From contig CM066728.1 of assembly GCA_033961575.1 (NCBI GenBank), positions 35,216,352 through 35,280,351 of the forward strand: a DNA stretch of 64,000 bases. The letters run 5' to 3'. Shown here one piece after another: positions 13,005 to 27,018 of this stretch. The position numbers were made by a program, and so were the translations under genes. Position 1 is the first letter of the stretch, and each line of letters starts with the position of its first letter. Source of the DNA: Aselliscus stoliczkanus. Lineage: Eukaryota; Chordata; Mammalia; Chiroptera; Hipposideridae. The notes under the pieces were generated by a model that saw nothing but the letters and a program-made list of their open reading frames with translations, did no database searches and had not been told where the DNA came from.

Positions 13005-13590
13005 GGTGCATTATTGACATAATTTGTATAGAATTCAGTTCTTTTTTTGTTAATGTTAGACTTTTATTGTGAACTATATAACACACATATAAAAATATAT
13101 ATAAAATAGACATCCATATGCCCATCACATATACACATCACATAATGTGTATGTGTATACATACGTATAATACACACACATACACACACACAATTTAACA
13201 TAGTCTGAAAGCCAAGAAGTTCCTCCTATTTGCTTGCTCACATCTTCTCTATCTACTCCCTTCCCAACCAGAGAAAACCCCCGCCTGACTTGTGATAATT
13301 TTTTTCCCTATTTTTCTTTATAATTTTACTACTTATGTAGCCTTCCCTGAAGAAACTAATTTATTTGGTCTGTTTTTAACGTTACACGTATGAATCATGG
13401 TATGTGTTCTTTTGTCTTGCTTCTTTCTATCAACCTTATGTGTAGTGTATACTAAAGTGCATTCATTTTTCTTGCTGTGAGTATTCTGTTGTGTGGCAGT
13501 TTCTTTATCCATTCTACTGTTGATAGACATTTGGGTTATTTAGAGTTTTTGTCTTTATAGCAAATGACATCTTTAATAAAATCACCTAAT
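13005..13590 (-). mobile_element. Old L1 3' region, antisense
   Basis: Phrases such as TTTCTTTATCCATTCTACTG and TTGATAGACATTTGGG match the complement of an L1M-type 3' UTR. A CA/TA-rich stretch at about 13080-13190 lies inside. The boundaries are approximate. Confidence 0.55.
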
Positions 13591-13689
13591 CAGTCAGCTT
13601 TAATCCATATTCAATGCTCAGAGCTCACAGAATTTAACTGTAAAGTGATATTACTGATTTTGGTTGTGGCTTGCTTGTAGATCACCCTT

Positions 13690-13850
13690 GCCTGACACTC
13701 TGTACAGACTTCTCACATATATGATCTCATTTGAGTCTCACAAAACCTTGTCAGATAGGGCAAGGCATTCCCATTTTTCAGATGAAGAAGACATGGTCCC
13801 AGAAGCTAGATAGGGGTAGGGCTGGGATGAGAGCCCAGGTCTCCTGGATC
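13690..13850 (+). repeat. MIR-like ancient SINE
   Basis: MIR core wording: ATGATCTCATTTGAGTCTCA, CAGATGAAGAAGACATGG, then GGGCTGGGATGAGAGCCCAG. The copy is diverged. Confidence 0.65.
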
Positions 13851-14149
13851 ATTTTGTTATAGTATTATGTGAAATAAATGGAATTTTTAATAACAATAAT
13901 TAAGATCTGAACATTGCATGACAGTTGATATAGCATTATGACATCCGTTGTTTCATTTCACCCTCATGCCAAGCCTATGAAGTAAGTGTTTGAGTTCGCT
14001 TCATCACTGCTGGCTGTGAGAATGTCACTTGACATATTGTTTCTAAAATGAAATTAATTCTGATTGTAGGTCCCCACCTGCCACTGGGCTGGGAGGAAAT
14101 TAAATTCTTTCTGATGGTTCTACAGTGGCACAAATAAGACATGATTTAA

Positions 14150-14275
14150 TTTTGCAATAGACTACCATGCCACATAAGTATTATAACATTGTGCCCATTT
14201 GGCTGATGAGGAAACTGAGGTCTTCAAAGGTAGTTTGCCCAAGATTACATCATCAGTAGCAGCTTAGGACAAAAA
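14150..14275 (+). repeat. MIR-like fragment
   Basis: The segment GCTGATGAGGAAACTGAGG followed by TTTGCCCAAGATTACATC is the conserved MIR centre. Confidence 0.65.
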
Positions 14276-16194
14276 GTTTAGCCTTAATATTTACTATCTT
14301 TATCTTGATCTTTTGTGTTTATCTTTGTCTATGAGCAGTCTTAAATCCCATTTGGATCAAATCCAGCATAGTATAATTAATCAGCAAACTTTCACATCCT
14401 GTGCTATTTCTGAATCACCATGCCTCATGAAATTATTCTGAGACCAACTGAGAACATCAACAGCATTCCTTGGGCTTCAGATTAACAATTTATTCTACTG
14501 GAGATGCGGGAAACATTATACAAGCTTTTTACACAAACCTGTTCAGGTTGCTCCTTTTCTTCTATGCTCTTATAAAAATATCTGCCTCTATAAGACTTTT
14601 GTGTGTGGGGAGGGGGGGTGGGCTCTCCATGGAAGCCCAAATTGTAGAAGCTTTTTAAAATTTAGGGACAAGGGTTTTTGGTTTTGGCTTTGGTTTTCTC
14701 ATGGGCTTATGCAGATGCAATCAAATGCAGTTTACACAGAGCAGTCTGGGACTGTGTTGAGTCCTCACATCCACCTCCCCACCCCACCCCCTGGTGTCCT
14801 GTTAAAACATGATTCCTCTTTGGTATGGGATGAGGGTGTGGATAATACACAGCCTCCCCTTCCTGAGGACACCCTCTCAAGCATCAGCTGGAGCTTCTAA
14901 ACATACAGCACATGTTATGCTTTTATTATTATAAAAATATATGCTTGCTTTAGACCATTTAGGAAACTTATAACCTTCCCTTCTAAAATAAACAAAAAAA
15001 TAATTTCATATGCAGTTCCATTTTCCTAGTACTAAACTATATTAGGTAGCCTTCTAGTCGTTTGTATATCTTTTCTGCAAACGTCATATAGTAATGTTTT
15101 ATAACCTACTTTTCTTATGTAATAATATATCAGATATGTTCTGATAAGTTTTTAAATATTCTTATATAGCACCATTTTAAGATCTGTATAATTTTCTCAT
15201 GCATAGAAATATAGACTTGACATAATTTATTTAACCAATCTTTAGTTCTTGGATACTGAAGCTGTTTTAAATTTGGAGGCCTATTAATATAACTAAAGTG
15301 AATGTCCTTGTAGTGATAGCTTAAGGATTTATGCAAATTTATTACATGTATCTTCATGATGTATTTTCATCATTTTTATTCTAAAAGAGGATTACACAAT
15401 GCTGTGTTTAAACACTAAGACTTTGCTGTGCATACATTTCCCTTTGATTTTGAAATATTTTCATCCTGACTTTTCAGGCCTGGGTTCCACAAAACTGGGA
15501 TGTATTCTAGGGACCCAGAGAGGACCTTCCCCTTGACAGTGTGTGATTGTCTTGGGGTGGAGAAGGATGGTTTAGCAGATGGCAATGCGGCAGTGTTATA
15601 GTTGCTGTCATGTACCTATGAAGGATATTGTGGGGCAGGAATTAAAGTTATTCTGTTTCTTTAAATGCTACATTTTCTTTTTCCTCTAATTCACATGTGC
15701 TGCCCTGAGCCTCCATTGAACCCAGCTGGCAGACACCCCGTCTCAGCCATCCTCCACTCTTAAGACTGTGGTGGGGTTCTGCTTTGGAGCAGAATATTTA
15801 AAGGAATCCCTCTTGTCTTCACCTGCATCAGTTACCACTCTGCTCCTTGTCCCGTTGCACCAGGCCTCCTGAAGCTGGACTGCTGTGTGTGAGAGGGGAG
15901 GGTTCCGTGGTGAGCTTGGGCTTAGGGACAAGCTGCCTAGAGAGACCACGCTGCCAGCCCCTCTCTGAGGCTCTGCTGCCTGGAATGGGGTAGAGGGAGG
16001 CTGGGGGTCTGCAGGTCATTTGGTCACTGTAGCTCTCAGGTCTCTGTCCACTTCTGCACCACTCAGGCTCCCCCTCTAGCTCTGTCACATCTTCCTCCCA
16101 CACTCAGCTCCGGAGCAGCCCAATTTCTCAGAAAAGCTCCCTATTCCTGGAACTCATTCACGAGTAGCTGGGCGGGAAAAGAACTATACCTCTC

Positions 16195-16388
16195 ATTTTT
16201 AATTTTATTTATTTATTCATTATTTTTTTTATTAGTTTCAGGTGTACAAAGCAACATATTACTTAGACATTTCACCCTTCACAAAGTGATAACCACCTCC
16301 CCCAATCTACTACCCCTCTGACATTGTATATAGCTGTTAAAGTACCATTGACTATCCTCCTTGTGCTATACTCCACCTCCTGACATTT
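16195..16388 (-). mobile_element. L1 3' end, antisense
   Basis: The sequence reads TTAGTTTCAGGTGTACAAAG followed by CATATTACTTAGACATTTCACCC-like text. This is the complement of the common mammalian L1 3' UTR end (TACACCTGAAACTAAT). A T/A-rich tract at 16197-16236 would be its poly(A) tail. Confidence 0.7.
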
Positions 16389-18294
16389 TTTTAAAAAATT
16401 ATTTTTTACTGATCAAAGGGAAACAAAAGTATTACCTTATTAAATTACTCTGCCACAGTTACTTAAATTTTTATTTAAAATTTTAAACAATTAGAATGGT
16501 AGAAAGCTGATTTCAAAACATAGAAAAAGTTTAATTAGATTGTACTGTATTTGGCAAAAATGGAATTATGGTTTAAATAGAAGAAAGATTTTTAAAAAAA
16601 GTTCCAATAAGTCCAGCTATTCATTTTCATAGGTTGAATTCTGCTGGTATTCTCTCTAAAATAAAATTTTAGAGCTAGTTTCAGGAGTTACTGGCATAAA
16701 TTCTCACCTCTCATTTAATATTTACATAGAATAAAAAAAATTGTGATAGGAAGGAGGCTTTTGGTCTTTGTTAACAGTTTATGTCATTAATTTCTAGTGC
16801 TTGGCGTGTTACTCGAGGAGACTCTGTTTCTTCTGAAGTTAAAGAAATCCAGTCAAAACTCCATGACTACTCCCCTTAACCTGTGGCTCAGTTCTCTGCA
16901 AATTTGAAAAGCCTTTGTTTCACCTCTCCATCTGTAATAATAAATGCCCCGGTAGCTGAAAAGCCATTGTGTTTAGAATCCACCAGGATTAGGCCTTGGC
17001 ACCTCTGTGAGGAAGTGCATTCCAGAGCCTAGAGTCCTGCACCCAGCCTGCCTGCAGCCCCACCCAGAGGAGTTCAGCGCCAGGGCAAGCGTCCAGAGCA
17101 TTCCTGCAGCTTTACATGGCATCTGAGCAGCTTGGGGTAAAGCAGGAGAGGAGATGAGACGGCAGAAAGGGAAAGTGTGTATTTGTACTGGCCTGTCTTT
17201 GACAAGGTCTTGGCAACTGCCGTGGGTGGGTTCTTGTCAGAAGAGAGTGCTATATAAGTAGGCAGTACAGACAGACAATTTGGCTATAATCCATGATTAG
17301 CTGTAAGAGTAATGAGTGAAGCCATTTGCCGTGGATAAACAATGCTATGGATTGTCTGATCCAGCTTTTTTAGTTCTTATGGATATTGCACTGATGCACA
17401 GAGAAATAAATAGTTGTCTTCAGACAACTGAAAAGCAAGATCGGGGGACATTTTGGCATTCCCCCTTCGAATGTGTGGAAGATGTTGCAAACACAATGCC
17501 TTCAGGGTCATGAAAATGACTTCTGAGTGACGATTCGTGCTGGTCTGCAAGCAGACAGCCACTGCTCAGGCCCACGGCAGTCGTGTCTGTGCAGGAGCAT
17601 GGACCCAGGGTGGTGAAATCTTCCCATGTTTTAAGGAAAGCATGAAATTCAGATATTTATGTAAACTTTCCAGAATTGTAAAGATTGGCAATTGATGTCC
17701 TTTACAGAAAAGTCTCCGTGTGCTAACTTGATGTCTTGAGGACGGCCTCTTCAGTGTGAATGGCTGATCCACCTGCCCTGGGGTCACTGTGGGTTTCTCC
17801 AGCATCCCCCTTGAGCGTCACCAAGTTGCATTCAACATTCCATGACTCCCGCATGAGAACTTTGTGGTTAGGTTAGCTGGTCAGTTGGCCAATTCCAGGG
17901 GGTGATGGTGTCACACAGCTCCGGACCCCATAGCACATGATTCACAAGTGGCTGGCTCACTGACCAGCATCTATTGGTGACCTGAGGGGGGTGCAGCCCA
18001 AAGCAGGAAAGACCGAGGAATGCTTTGACATAGTGAAGTACCGTTTTACTTGATGCATATATAACTGTGGGGGGGCTGCTGAGAAATTATACTGTCCACA
18101 AAGTAATGTCATATGGAGCACTCCTTCTAATTGGCACTTGTGTCAGATAGGATGTCAGCAGAAGCCCACCGTGGTGTATGGCAATCAGAAATATATTTTT
18201 TTTAAATGTTTTCAAGACGAAAGGCAAGCTATGTGAGTAGGGAGGGGTCTCTCAGACCAAGAAAGTGTGCGTTAGGGAACTCCAGCCAGTAAAT

Positions 18295-18450
18295 CTGGGT
18301 TTAGCCTCAGTAGTCCATGTACTAACTATGAAGTCATTTAGCCAGATTATGCCTGAGTTTCTTCATGTGTTAAATGGGGGTATTACCCCTGCCTACGGAT
18401 GATGTCATGGTAATAGTGTCTGGCATGGGCAAAGCACATGTCGAGCACAT
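18295..18450 (-). repeat. MIR-like fragment
   Basis: The complement-type MIR phrase TGAGTTTCTTCATGTGTTAA followed by ATGGGGGTATTACCCCTGCC is present. Confidence 0.6.
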
Positions 18451-19394
18451 GTTGAGGTTTGGGCCACTTTTGTTTCCTTTTCCTAAACCAAGAGGGTGTC
18501 TTTCTTTACACAGTATAGGCCAGTCTGTCAGCCCACCTGTCAGCCTTTGAATTATATTTACCATTCAGCATCAACTTCACATAGAAAGGATAATATATAT
18601 GGGGGAGGCATGTCCTTTTGACAGTGATGGGTGGAGAGAGTCATTCAAGTGCAGTGACTGGGTGTCAGAAGGACATTGGGCACCTCTGCTTTATTCTGGA
18701 ATATTCAATATAAACAGGGTCTGAGGGAAGTGGGCACGTCAGAGTGCCCCCTGTGTGTAGGTATTCTTGCCCTGCCAGCAAATCTCAAGTCCCCAAGGGC
18801 AGCTGTTGGCAGGTGGTGGGTATGACCAGCCAAGTTAGGGGTGGTTTTATGTACTGTGTTCCTACTTCTCAGAGTAGCCTGTGCCCACCATTGTTGTCCT
18901 CTGATTTTTACCCCCCTGCCCTCACCATGCTCACTTCTCCCCAGCTCCTTTGGGAGAGTCTGTGGCTGTGAAAAGGGAAAAGCAAACTCCTCGCAGTGGG
19001 TTCATAATAATGATGAGATTGGGTGATAATTTTAAAGTTCACATAGTCATTCCATCTTCCATGTAAGGTGGTTTTCCCTATTTGATGTCATCAGCTGCTT
19101 GTCCAACTCGAGTGCATTTTTCATGCCTAACAGACAATGGAAACCAAAGGCAAAGAAAGGGCAGAGCTGACAAGGCTTAGAGAGGGGAAGCAGAAGTGTT
19201 GAACAAACAGAAGTGGGGGTTCTGGGCCTGGGCTTCCACAAGTGAAATCCTAACTTCCCTTCTACAACGTGAGCAAACTTGTTGCTGTGTTTGTCATCAC
19301 AGAAATGGTAAACGACCAAAGAATTTGAATTAATGTGGGTCTGATTCTACCATCTTAAAATATCCGCCCTAAAAGGCCCAGGTGCCCTGAGGAG

Positions 19395-19590
19395 CTTCAC
19401 GAGGTAGAGGAACGTAGTAACTAGCAGCCATGGAGCATCGCTGTGTGCCTGGCCCTGCACTGGGTACCCTACAGACGTATCTCACTTGTTTCTTTTAGAA
19501 AACGCTGTGACTCTCAGTGTACAGGTGAAAAGACAGAGGCTGGAACTTGGCCAGGGCCCCAGAGCTGGAATTTGGACTCTCACTGACCTG
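19395..19590 (+). repeat. MIR-like fragment
   Basis: MIR-like order: GTGTGCCTGGCCCTGCACTG, TCTCACTTGTTTCTTTTAG, ACAGGTGAAAAGACAGAGGC, then CCCAGAGCTGGAATTTGG. Confidence 0.6.
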
Positions 19591-20239
19591 AGAGTTCAGT
19601 GTCAAGAGGAAAACAAAGAACATGATAAATATGTATGGGCCGATATGAAATGATCTCCAGCATACAGCATAAGCAAGAAAAAAATAAATAAATGAAAGAG
19701 GAGGAAGTAGCCAGCAGCATGTGATACGCTTCCATTATATAAAAAGAAGACAAAAATTGGGGATGGGAGGATGTGCATACATACATACTTGCAGACGGGT
19801 TACACAAGAAACTAGTGACATTAGTGGCTCTGGGAAGGGTTTTTGAAAGAATGGGGATCAATGGAAGAGAGATTTATTTTTACTATGTATTTTTTTAAGC
19901 AGTATTTGCATTTTTACCATGTCATACTTTAATAAAGCCCTACAGATAATTGTCATGAATTCATTAAGTTCACAACAAAAAGATTTCAAATGCATATTCA
20001 GATTTCCAATAAATATTCTTGAAAAGCTTAGAGCTGAGAACACTGATGTTATGCTAGGAAGGGTGCATTGTAATTCATGGAAAAAGTAATGGAACGATAC
20101 AAGACTATTAATACCAAGTGTCAATGTTAGGAATTGCTGCTGCATTATAACAGATACAGGGGGCATAAGACACATTCATACCTGTTCATTTTAATCCAGG
20201 CCTTAAACTATAGCAGACTGTGTTATAGGCCATCAAGTC

Positions 20240-20410
20240 AGAGCATGCTTTGTTTCAAAGGAGGAAGATTCAGGGTAGGGACCAGAGTCTTTGGACTAGA
20301 TGAAGCAGAGGACAGTCGCTTTGTGTTATATGTCATGAAACTGAGGCCAAAGATGTGAAATGATTTGCAAATGTACCAAGTTCTGGAACCTAGATTATCT
20401 GCATGAGGAT
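20240..20410 (+). repeat. MIR-like fragment
   Basis: ATGAAACTGAGGCCAAAGAT followed by GTGAAATGATTTGCAAATG and CTGGAACCTAGATTATCTG is the 3' half of a MIR. The left boundary is uncertain. Confidence 0.5.
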
Positions 20411-22379
20411 CACTAGACACTGAGCAATTTCTGAAAAAGATGGTGCGCTAATAGCTCTCAGAACAATTGGGCTGTTGCTGGGTATTGTGCAGTGTTTGTT
20501 TATTCTCTCTGGGTCAGCTGGAGACAGGAAGGGAAGACTATTCATATGAAGTCTCATACAAGGGAATTAGAACAAGGCCTTCTGACCAAGAGTTGTTATG
20601 TGGCTGGTTTTGGAAATGATTTCTAGAAAATTTAACAGAGTGTGAACTTTGTTTTAGAGATAGTGTGCCTGGGACTCTCCTCCTTCAACGTGACAAATAA
20701 GAATTTGATCATCTACTGAGGTGTGACCCGCATCTGTGATTCCACTTTCTCTTCATCCTGACTCTAAGAATTCCTGCTAAAGGAGTCATAAATTGTTTCT
20801 TGACTGACTATATAAACTTTTGCTTTGAGAAGCCATGTGGTACATACTGTAGGAGGGAAATAAAACAAAAACAAACTTGTACCTGATTTGAGTAGACTTG
20901 AATTCCTGGTCTAACTTGGCTTGCAATCCGTAACACCCCGTTCAGCATCTGAGCTTTCTTTTCATCCAGAATTGGGTACATAAACTTTAAAGATCCCTCT
21001 TCTTCCAAAAATGTTCTCTTCTTCTGTCTGGCTTTCCTGTCACAGAGTGGAAAGGACCAAATATGAAAAAAAAAAAAAGATTTTAGGAAGCTTTAGTTTT
21101 CAGTATATATATTTTTAACCATCACTTCACAAGTCTTATAGACTTGTGAAAAATATCTTGCCAGATCACAAAATATAATTTCGTCATTGGAAATAAACGA
21201 TATTTTTTGTATACAAAAGCTGAGATGATTCTTTAAAACTTAAGTTCAAATGAATCTCTTATTTACAAATGAAATTAATTGCAACAATGTTTGCATCAAT
21301 ACAGTATTAAAATTATTCTTCTAGTCCAAGTTGACCAGAAGAATCTGAGATTTCAGCTCTAATTAACTCATAGTTAGGAATCAATGCTGTCTTGCAGGGT
21401 ACAAATAAAAAGAGGCCTTTCAGGGTGGGTTTTGCATGGCCTTGTCCCAGCTTCAGACTTCTGTGTGAACAGAACCAGAGATGAGCCCTCCCCAAACCTC
21501 CTCCATCTTTTAGAAATCAGCAGTATGAATTCGTTCCACCTTGGCTGTCGTTTGCGGTGTCAGTTTCTGAGGTTGCCAGGATTTTACTAACCATTTAGGC
21601 AAATTTCCCTGTCTTCCTACCCCTTTTTCTTCAGAGGTTTGAGGGTATGTCTCTACCCTGTTTGAGCCTCTCTTTTCACGTAGATCTCTCAGGCAGATGG
21701 CATCTACAGATTCCACACCTTTGTGTTACGATCAGACTCAGGATTCATGTTGGTGATTTCTCCCCCTGCATTTTTTTCGGACTTGAAGGAATCTGGGATT
21801 GATTTCTATGGCTCTGCTTGCCTTACTTGTTGATATCAGCGTGAAAAATATTTGGAGTTCCTGGGGCTCATGTTTAATTTGGTAGTGGTGGGAGAGGAGG
21901 TCAAACAAGAGAGAGAGGGAGAAGCTACTTTTGTTGAGAAGCAGGGACCCTGGTTGGCACTTTGATTAATGCACTATGCTGACCGTGGGACCAGGGGTCC
22001 TATAGAGGTAATAGGACAGCTTCGGTAACAATGGCCTTCCCGCCTCCCTTCTCTCCTGATGTGAGATGGAGGCCTTGAGAACACCTCCCCAACCAATTTC
22101 CTTTTCCAGAGAAGCTGGAATTGGAGGCCAGAGGATGAGTTACTCAGCTGGGGAGAGCCATGCCTTTCGGGGCTGCTATTCCAGGACTACCTGTGAACAT
22201 GGAAGCTGGTTTACAGAGAAAGAATAGACTCACGGAGCAACATTGAAGGATGGACCACGCAGCCTTGAGAGGAGGATGGGGGAGGAGACTTAGTAGCCAT
22301 GAGTTCCAGTCTGTGAGACTCTGCTATGTCTTTAGGCTGATTCCTTAATGTGAGCTGGTTTCCTTGCACCTTGACAGCG

Positions 22380-22530
22380 AATAACATTACTTAATATTAT
22401 CTTTTGGGAAGCCCATGTGGAAGGGGGCTGGTATTCCAATTTTACACCTGATGAAACGGAAGCTCGGAAACGTGAAGTACTTATTCAAGTTGGTAAGAAC
22501 AGCGCCGGGATTTGAACTCGAGTCTTTGGA
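22380..22530 (+). repeat. MIR-like fragment
   Basis: Contains CACCTGATGAAACGGAAGCT, then GGTAAGAACAGCGCCGGGAT, then TTGAACTCGAGTC, all in MIR order. Confidence 0.65.
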
Positions 22531-23309
22531 GGACACACAAATGGAAAATAAAAAGGATGGAAGGCTTACAATTACTTGAAAATATCAAATAATTTTTAAG
22601 TGTTTTTTAAAAGTGTTTTTCCCATTATTGTGGGATTTCTTTCCTCCACTAGATCTACTTGTTGCATCAGATATTCTTGAGAAGACAGTGTGTTCTGCTC
22701 ATTTATAGAGGAGCAGCGAGTCAGCCTGCTTTTCCATCAAGGCATTTTTGAAAGAAAATGTCCAAGTGCTCTGGGACATTTTACTTAGCAAGGAGGGGAA
22801 CCGGCAGTAACTGGTGGTTGCAAGGAGCGTCAGGTAGATCATATCAGGTTTAGGGTGAGGGCTATAGCCCTTTGTTGCTGACACTCTTTTCTGTTCTGCC
22901 TTAAAGCTGATGTTCATTTTCATTCTGTAAAAGATTTATTAATATATGGCAACCCCGGTTAGGTTTTCTCTAAAAAGTTAATGTTTCCACTCTTCCTAGG
23001 AGTGTTTAGCATTCCATGCATAGCTACCAAAATTGGAAAAGCAAGCAAGACCAAAGGCCTATTGTATATTCAAGTGAAATGTCTTAGTTCTAGTGAGTTA
23101 CCGTAACTGACACTTTTTTCCCTTTCCCTTCTCATTCAGCAAGAATTTATTGAACACCTTTCACATAAGACTTGTGATATTGTGAGTTATAATCAGAAAT
23201 ATATATTTGGGCTTCATCCCTATTTCTAGTACAGATCTACTAAAACCCTTGGAATTTCCTAAGTGATAAGAGCCATGAAGGTGAAAGGAGTGACTTTAGT
23301 TATTCATAA

Positions 23310-23960
23310 CGAGTTCCTTTAACGGCATTTGAGTTTATGTTGATGAGGTGACTTTTGGAATGCCCTAAGGATGGGGGCTGGTTTCCTGGGGAACCAACTA
23401 TGTTATTAGAAGAATGGAACCTTCAGTCCCACCCCATGATTTCCAGGAAGGGATGAGGGGTTAGAGGGTGAATTAAGTACCACTGGCCAATGATTTAATC
23501 AATCATGCCTATGTAATGAAGCCTCCGCAAAACCCCAGAAGGTCAGGGTTCTGAGGGATTGGTGAGCACGTGGAGAGGCAGGAAGGATGGTGCTCTGGGA
23601 GAGACCACAGAAGCGCTGAGCCCCGCCCTGTGCACCTTGCCCTAAGCATCTTCTCCATCTGGCTGTTGCTGAGTTATATCCTCTACTAAACCAGCAATCT
23701 ACAATAGTAAGTAAACTGCTTTCCTGGGTCCTGTGAGCCCAGCCGCTCTAGTAAACTAATCGAACTAGGGGGAGAAGGTCCTGGGGGAACCTCTGATTTA
23801 TAGCCAGTTGGTTAGTTGGTGTCTGAAGTGGGGACAGTCCTGTGGGACTGAGACCTTGACCTGTGGGATATGACACTGTATCCAGGTAGATAGCGTCTGT
23901 CTCCAGGTAGATAGCGTCTATCTCCAGGTAGATAGCGTCAGAGCTAATTTAAATTGCAGG
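23310..23960 (+). repeat. LTR-like repeat (ancient solo LTR, family uncertain)
   Basis: The whole block reads like a mammalian solitary LTR of an old endogenous retrovirus family: GATTTAATCAATCATGCC, TATGTAATGAAGCCTCCGC, then CTAAACCAGCAATCTACAAT-type text around a likely poly(A) region, then GGACTGAGACCTTGACCTG. I recognise it by wording from memory and cannot give a family name with confidence. There are no internal viral genes beside it. It carries a 21 bp triplication (23881-23940) near its right end. Confidence 0.5.
23881..23940 (+). repeat. 21 bp tandem triplication
   Basis: The unit TCCAGGTAGATAGCGTCTGT-C is present at 23881-23901 and 23902-23922, with one G/A difference, and again, shortened, at 23923-23940. 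It sits inside the LTR-like repeat. Confidence 0.95.
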
Positions 23961-26937
23961 ACATGCAGTCAGCATTTCCTGAGCATGGAACAATGGAAGA
24001 CTTATTGGAAATAGCAGGCAGTGGAGCTCCTATTCCATGGAGCACAGAAAAATGAATAAAACGTGGCCCATGAACTAGAAGAATTTAGTCACATAAAAAT
24101 AATACAACAGTTATTGAGCACTTACTAAATAAATGCCAAGCACTGTGCAAAGCAATTTCTGTAAATTATTGAACATATTGAGAAACAATTTAGGTTTGCA
24201 TGCTTTTCATTGTTGTATGTTGTAAGATGCTTTGTCAGACTGGAGAAGTGAAAGACATACTCAGATGTGGGCAAGACTTGACAGGTGTCATAGAGGAACC
24301 CTGAAAGAGTTATAAGTGTCCAGAAGGGTCACTGGCTTATGGCTAAAGGTAACCCATAATATGATTGTGAAGGAAGTAGTTTTTGAAGGACGGATGGACT
24401 AAGGCAGATGATGTCAAGCTGGGCTATGCAATTCCTAGTGGGGAAGAGGTGCAAGAGGGCTTTCTAAGGGTTATGTGAGCACAAGCAGCTTTGAATCCAT
24501 TTCCAGATTCTCTTTCCTGGAAGGAACCTGCCTCCAGCACTAAACTTGCTGGTTCTTCTCTCCAGCTTGCCCTTTCCCAATGGACCTTTTCCCATTGTCT
24601 AAAAGAAAGGCAGACCTTTACACCATCCGGAATCTGTTATACTGCTTTGTTCTTAAATGTTAAACCTCCTGGGTTGACACTGGCCAAGTAAATAACCTTA
24701 ATTATCAGGTGGCACATCCTTTTTAAAGTCATTTCTCATTTTGACTTTCAACAAAATTGGAGGAGGACCCAACTGATTTATTATCTGATAGAACATTCAA
24801 AATTATTTTAGATTGTGAATCACTACTTGTAGAGTTATAACGTCTATACATAACCTTTAGAAGTTCTTTGGGACATTGGGAATATTTTCAAAACAGAATA
24901 CTTGACATAAACCTCTACTCAGGTGCACAGGTTTCTCAGCATTGAGAATCTATGAAAATAAAAAATAGGAATAGGATTATTGCTAAACTGTTTCTTGTAG
25001 CAAAAAATAATATTCTATTTTTTAAATTAAATGTATATGATCCATTTAATCAGTGGGAAAGCAAAACTACTTCGTTCAGCTCATTAAGGGTTATTTTTCA
25101 ATAAGTTTTTTGTTTAATAATTATCAACATTAGTATCATATACTAATATATTAATAATTGTAACGATGACTTAGTTCAGGAGAAATTTTTAACACCTAGA
25201 GCTTTATGATCATGGGAAATAAAGCTTAATATATTTCTATTTTTTGTCACAGAAAAATAAATTAAGGTGTTGAATGAGAACTTTCAAGCATAAAACATAT
25301 TACTTTGGAATAAATTTTTACAGAGGTGGTGAAATTGAAATGCAAATGCAAGGAGAAAACACAGTGCTATGAAATCTCCAATTGCTAAACTCATTTCATG
25401 TACTTTTAAAATGGATAACTATGGGTATCAACTTTCTATGCTATTTTATTACATTGGATACATTTAAGAGAGTCATGAAACATTTCCATTTCAAACTGTC
25501 AATATTTAGTATATACTGCAAATGACATCCTTTGGTGCTATTTAAACTTTTGATGAAAAATGTTAGATATTATCTTAGAAACATGCACTGAATTGTGTAG
25601 TTTTCAATTCTTTTAGTGAGTGAGTAGTTGGGTAAGATAGTTTGAGGAACACTGAGTTCAGGCCTCCTAGATATAAGCTCAAATATGGAAGCAAAAAAAA
25701 AAAAATCACAATTTTCCCAATTTTGCCTTAGTTCAATAAGCCTTTTAAAAGCAATCATATATACAATTATATGTACTTTGTATTTATATGTACTTTATGT
25801 ACTATTACAATTGCATTTAAAAAAACAACAACAACCCTGTAAAGCAGTGGTTGAACACACTGCTGTGAAACAGAACCAATTTTAGGTCAGGTACGACACT
25901 GTCCACCTGACCTAGACCAAGTGAGCATAAACTGCTTGAGAGAAGATGGCTGGAGGTTTGATATAAGGTTGCTCTGAATTGTGTGGCTCTGTTGGAGCAG
26001 TTGCGGGGAGTGCAGGATTTCTGCAAGGATTGGATGTGAGCATTCACTCAACTCTTCCCTCACACTGTGTCCTCATATCACAGGAACAAAAACTTGGTAT
26101 CTAAGTGATTTGCCACATGTCCTGCTTCTAGCCAGCCATTCACAGATGGGTGTTGTCATTGGGCCTAAGAGGGCTGGAAGGAACGATCAGCGTCCCTCTG
26201 CTGTTTCCGCACCAGGCAGCCCCTCGGGCAGGCACAGGGGTAGACTACAAGTTGTTCCAATAGTAGAACCGTTTCATTCTACTCGGAGGGTCGTAAGCGG
26301 GTGAGGAAATGCTTTCCCAGGCTCAGAAGTGTCTGTCTTGTTTTTTAACCCAGCATTCTGTCCCACAGAGAAGAGTACCTGTGACTACTCCTACCTCCGT
26401 GGGCATGCCTCTGTAGCTCTGGTGGAGGGACAGAGGATGAAGTGCCTTCATTTCCACCTGACTCACTCCCAAACTGATCATTTTGGTCATGAGGAAAGCA
26501 GGGGAGTCCCAGAGAGTGCTGGGTCAGGGAAGAAGAAATTGGAAGCAGACAAACCAGGAAAGGGATTTCATGCATAGACATATTTTCCTAGCACCTTTCT
26601 CATCTACACCCATTCTTCATAATCTACCCTCCAGCTTTTTAGCAGAATGCCTTGTTTCATCTTGCAGTTGACATGTAGCCAAATCAGTGTCTTCAAAGTC
26701 TATGTGTTTGTGATAATAAGCCAACTGTGCTTAAATACCATCCTTGGGACTTGTGAATGCAGAAACTCTAAAGAAAAGCAGGGGCCTGGCTGTCTGTTTA
26801 GCATGAATGGGCCGATGTCAGGCATTTGAACTTTAAAGAATTAGACATTGCACTCAGAAACACCTCTATTTTCCCAATTGTGTTTTGAAACTCAGTTTTG
26901 TTTTACATAACTTAATGACTATGCTGCCAAGTATAAA

Positions 26938-27018
26938 ACCTTTTATGATAGAAAAAATAAAAATATAATAAAAAAATTTTTTAAATATATATAAACATAT
27001 ATATATATATATACATAT
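26938..27018. repeat. AT-rich low-complexity tract
   Basis: About 80 bp made almost only of A and T, including a (TA)n run near 26998-27013. It contains no other signal. Confidence 0.85.

Noticed and set aside
23881..23940. CRISPR-like repeats
   Set aside because: Direct adjacent 21 bp tandem units without spacers, in a mammalian LTR-like repeat. No CRISPR array is present in the window.
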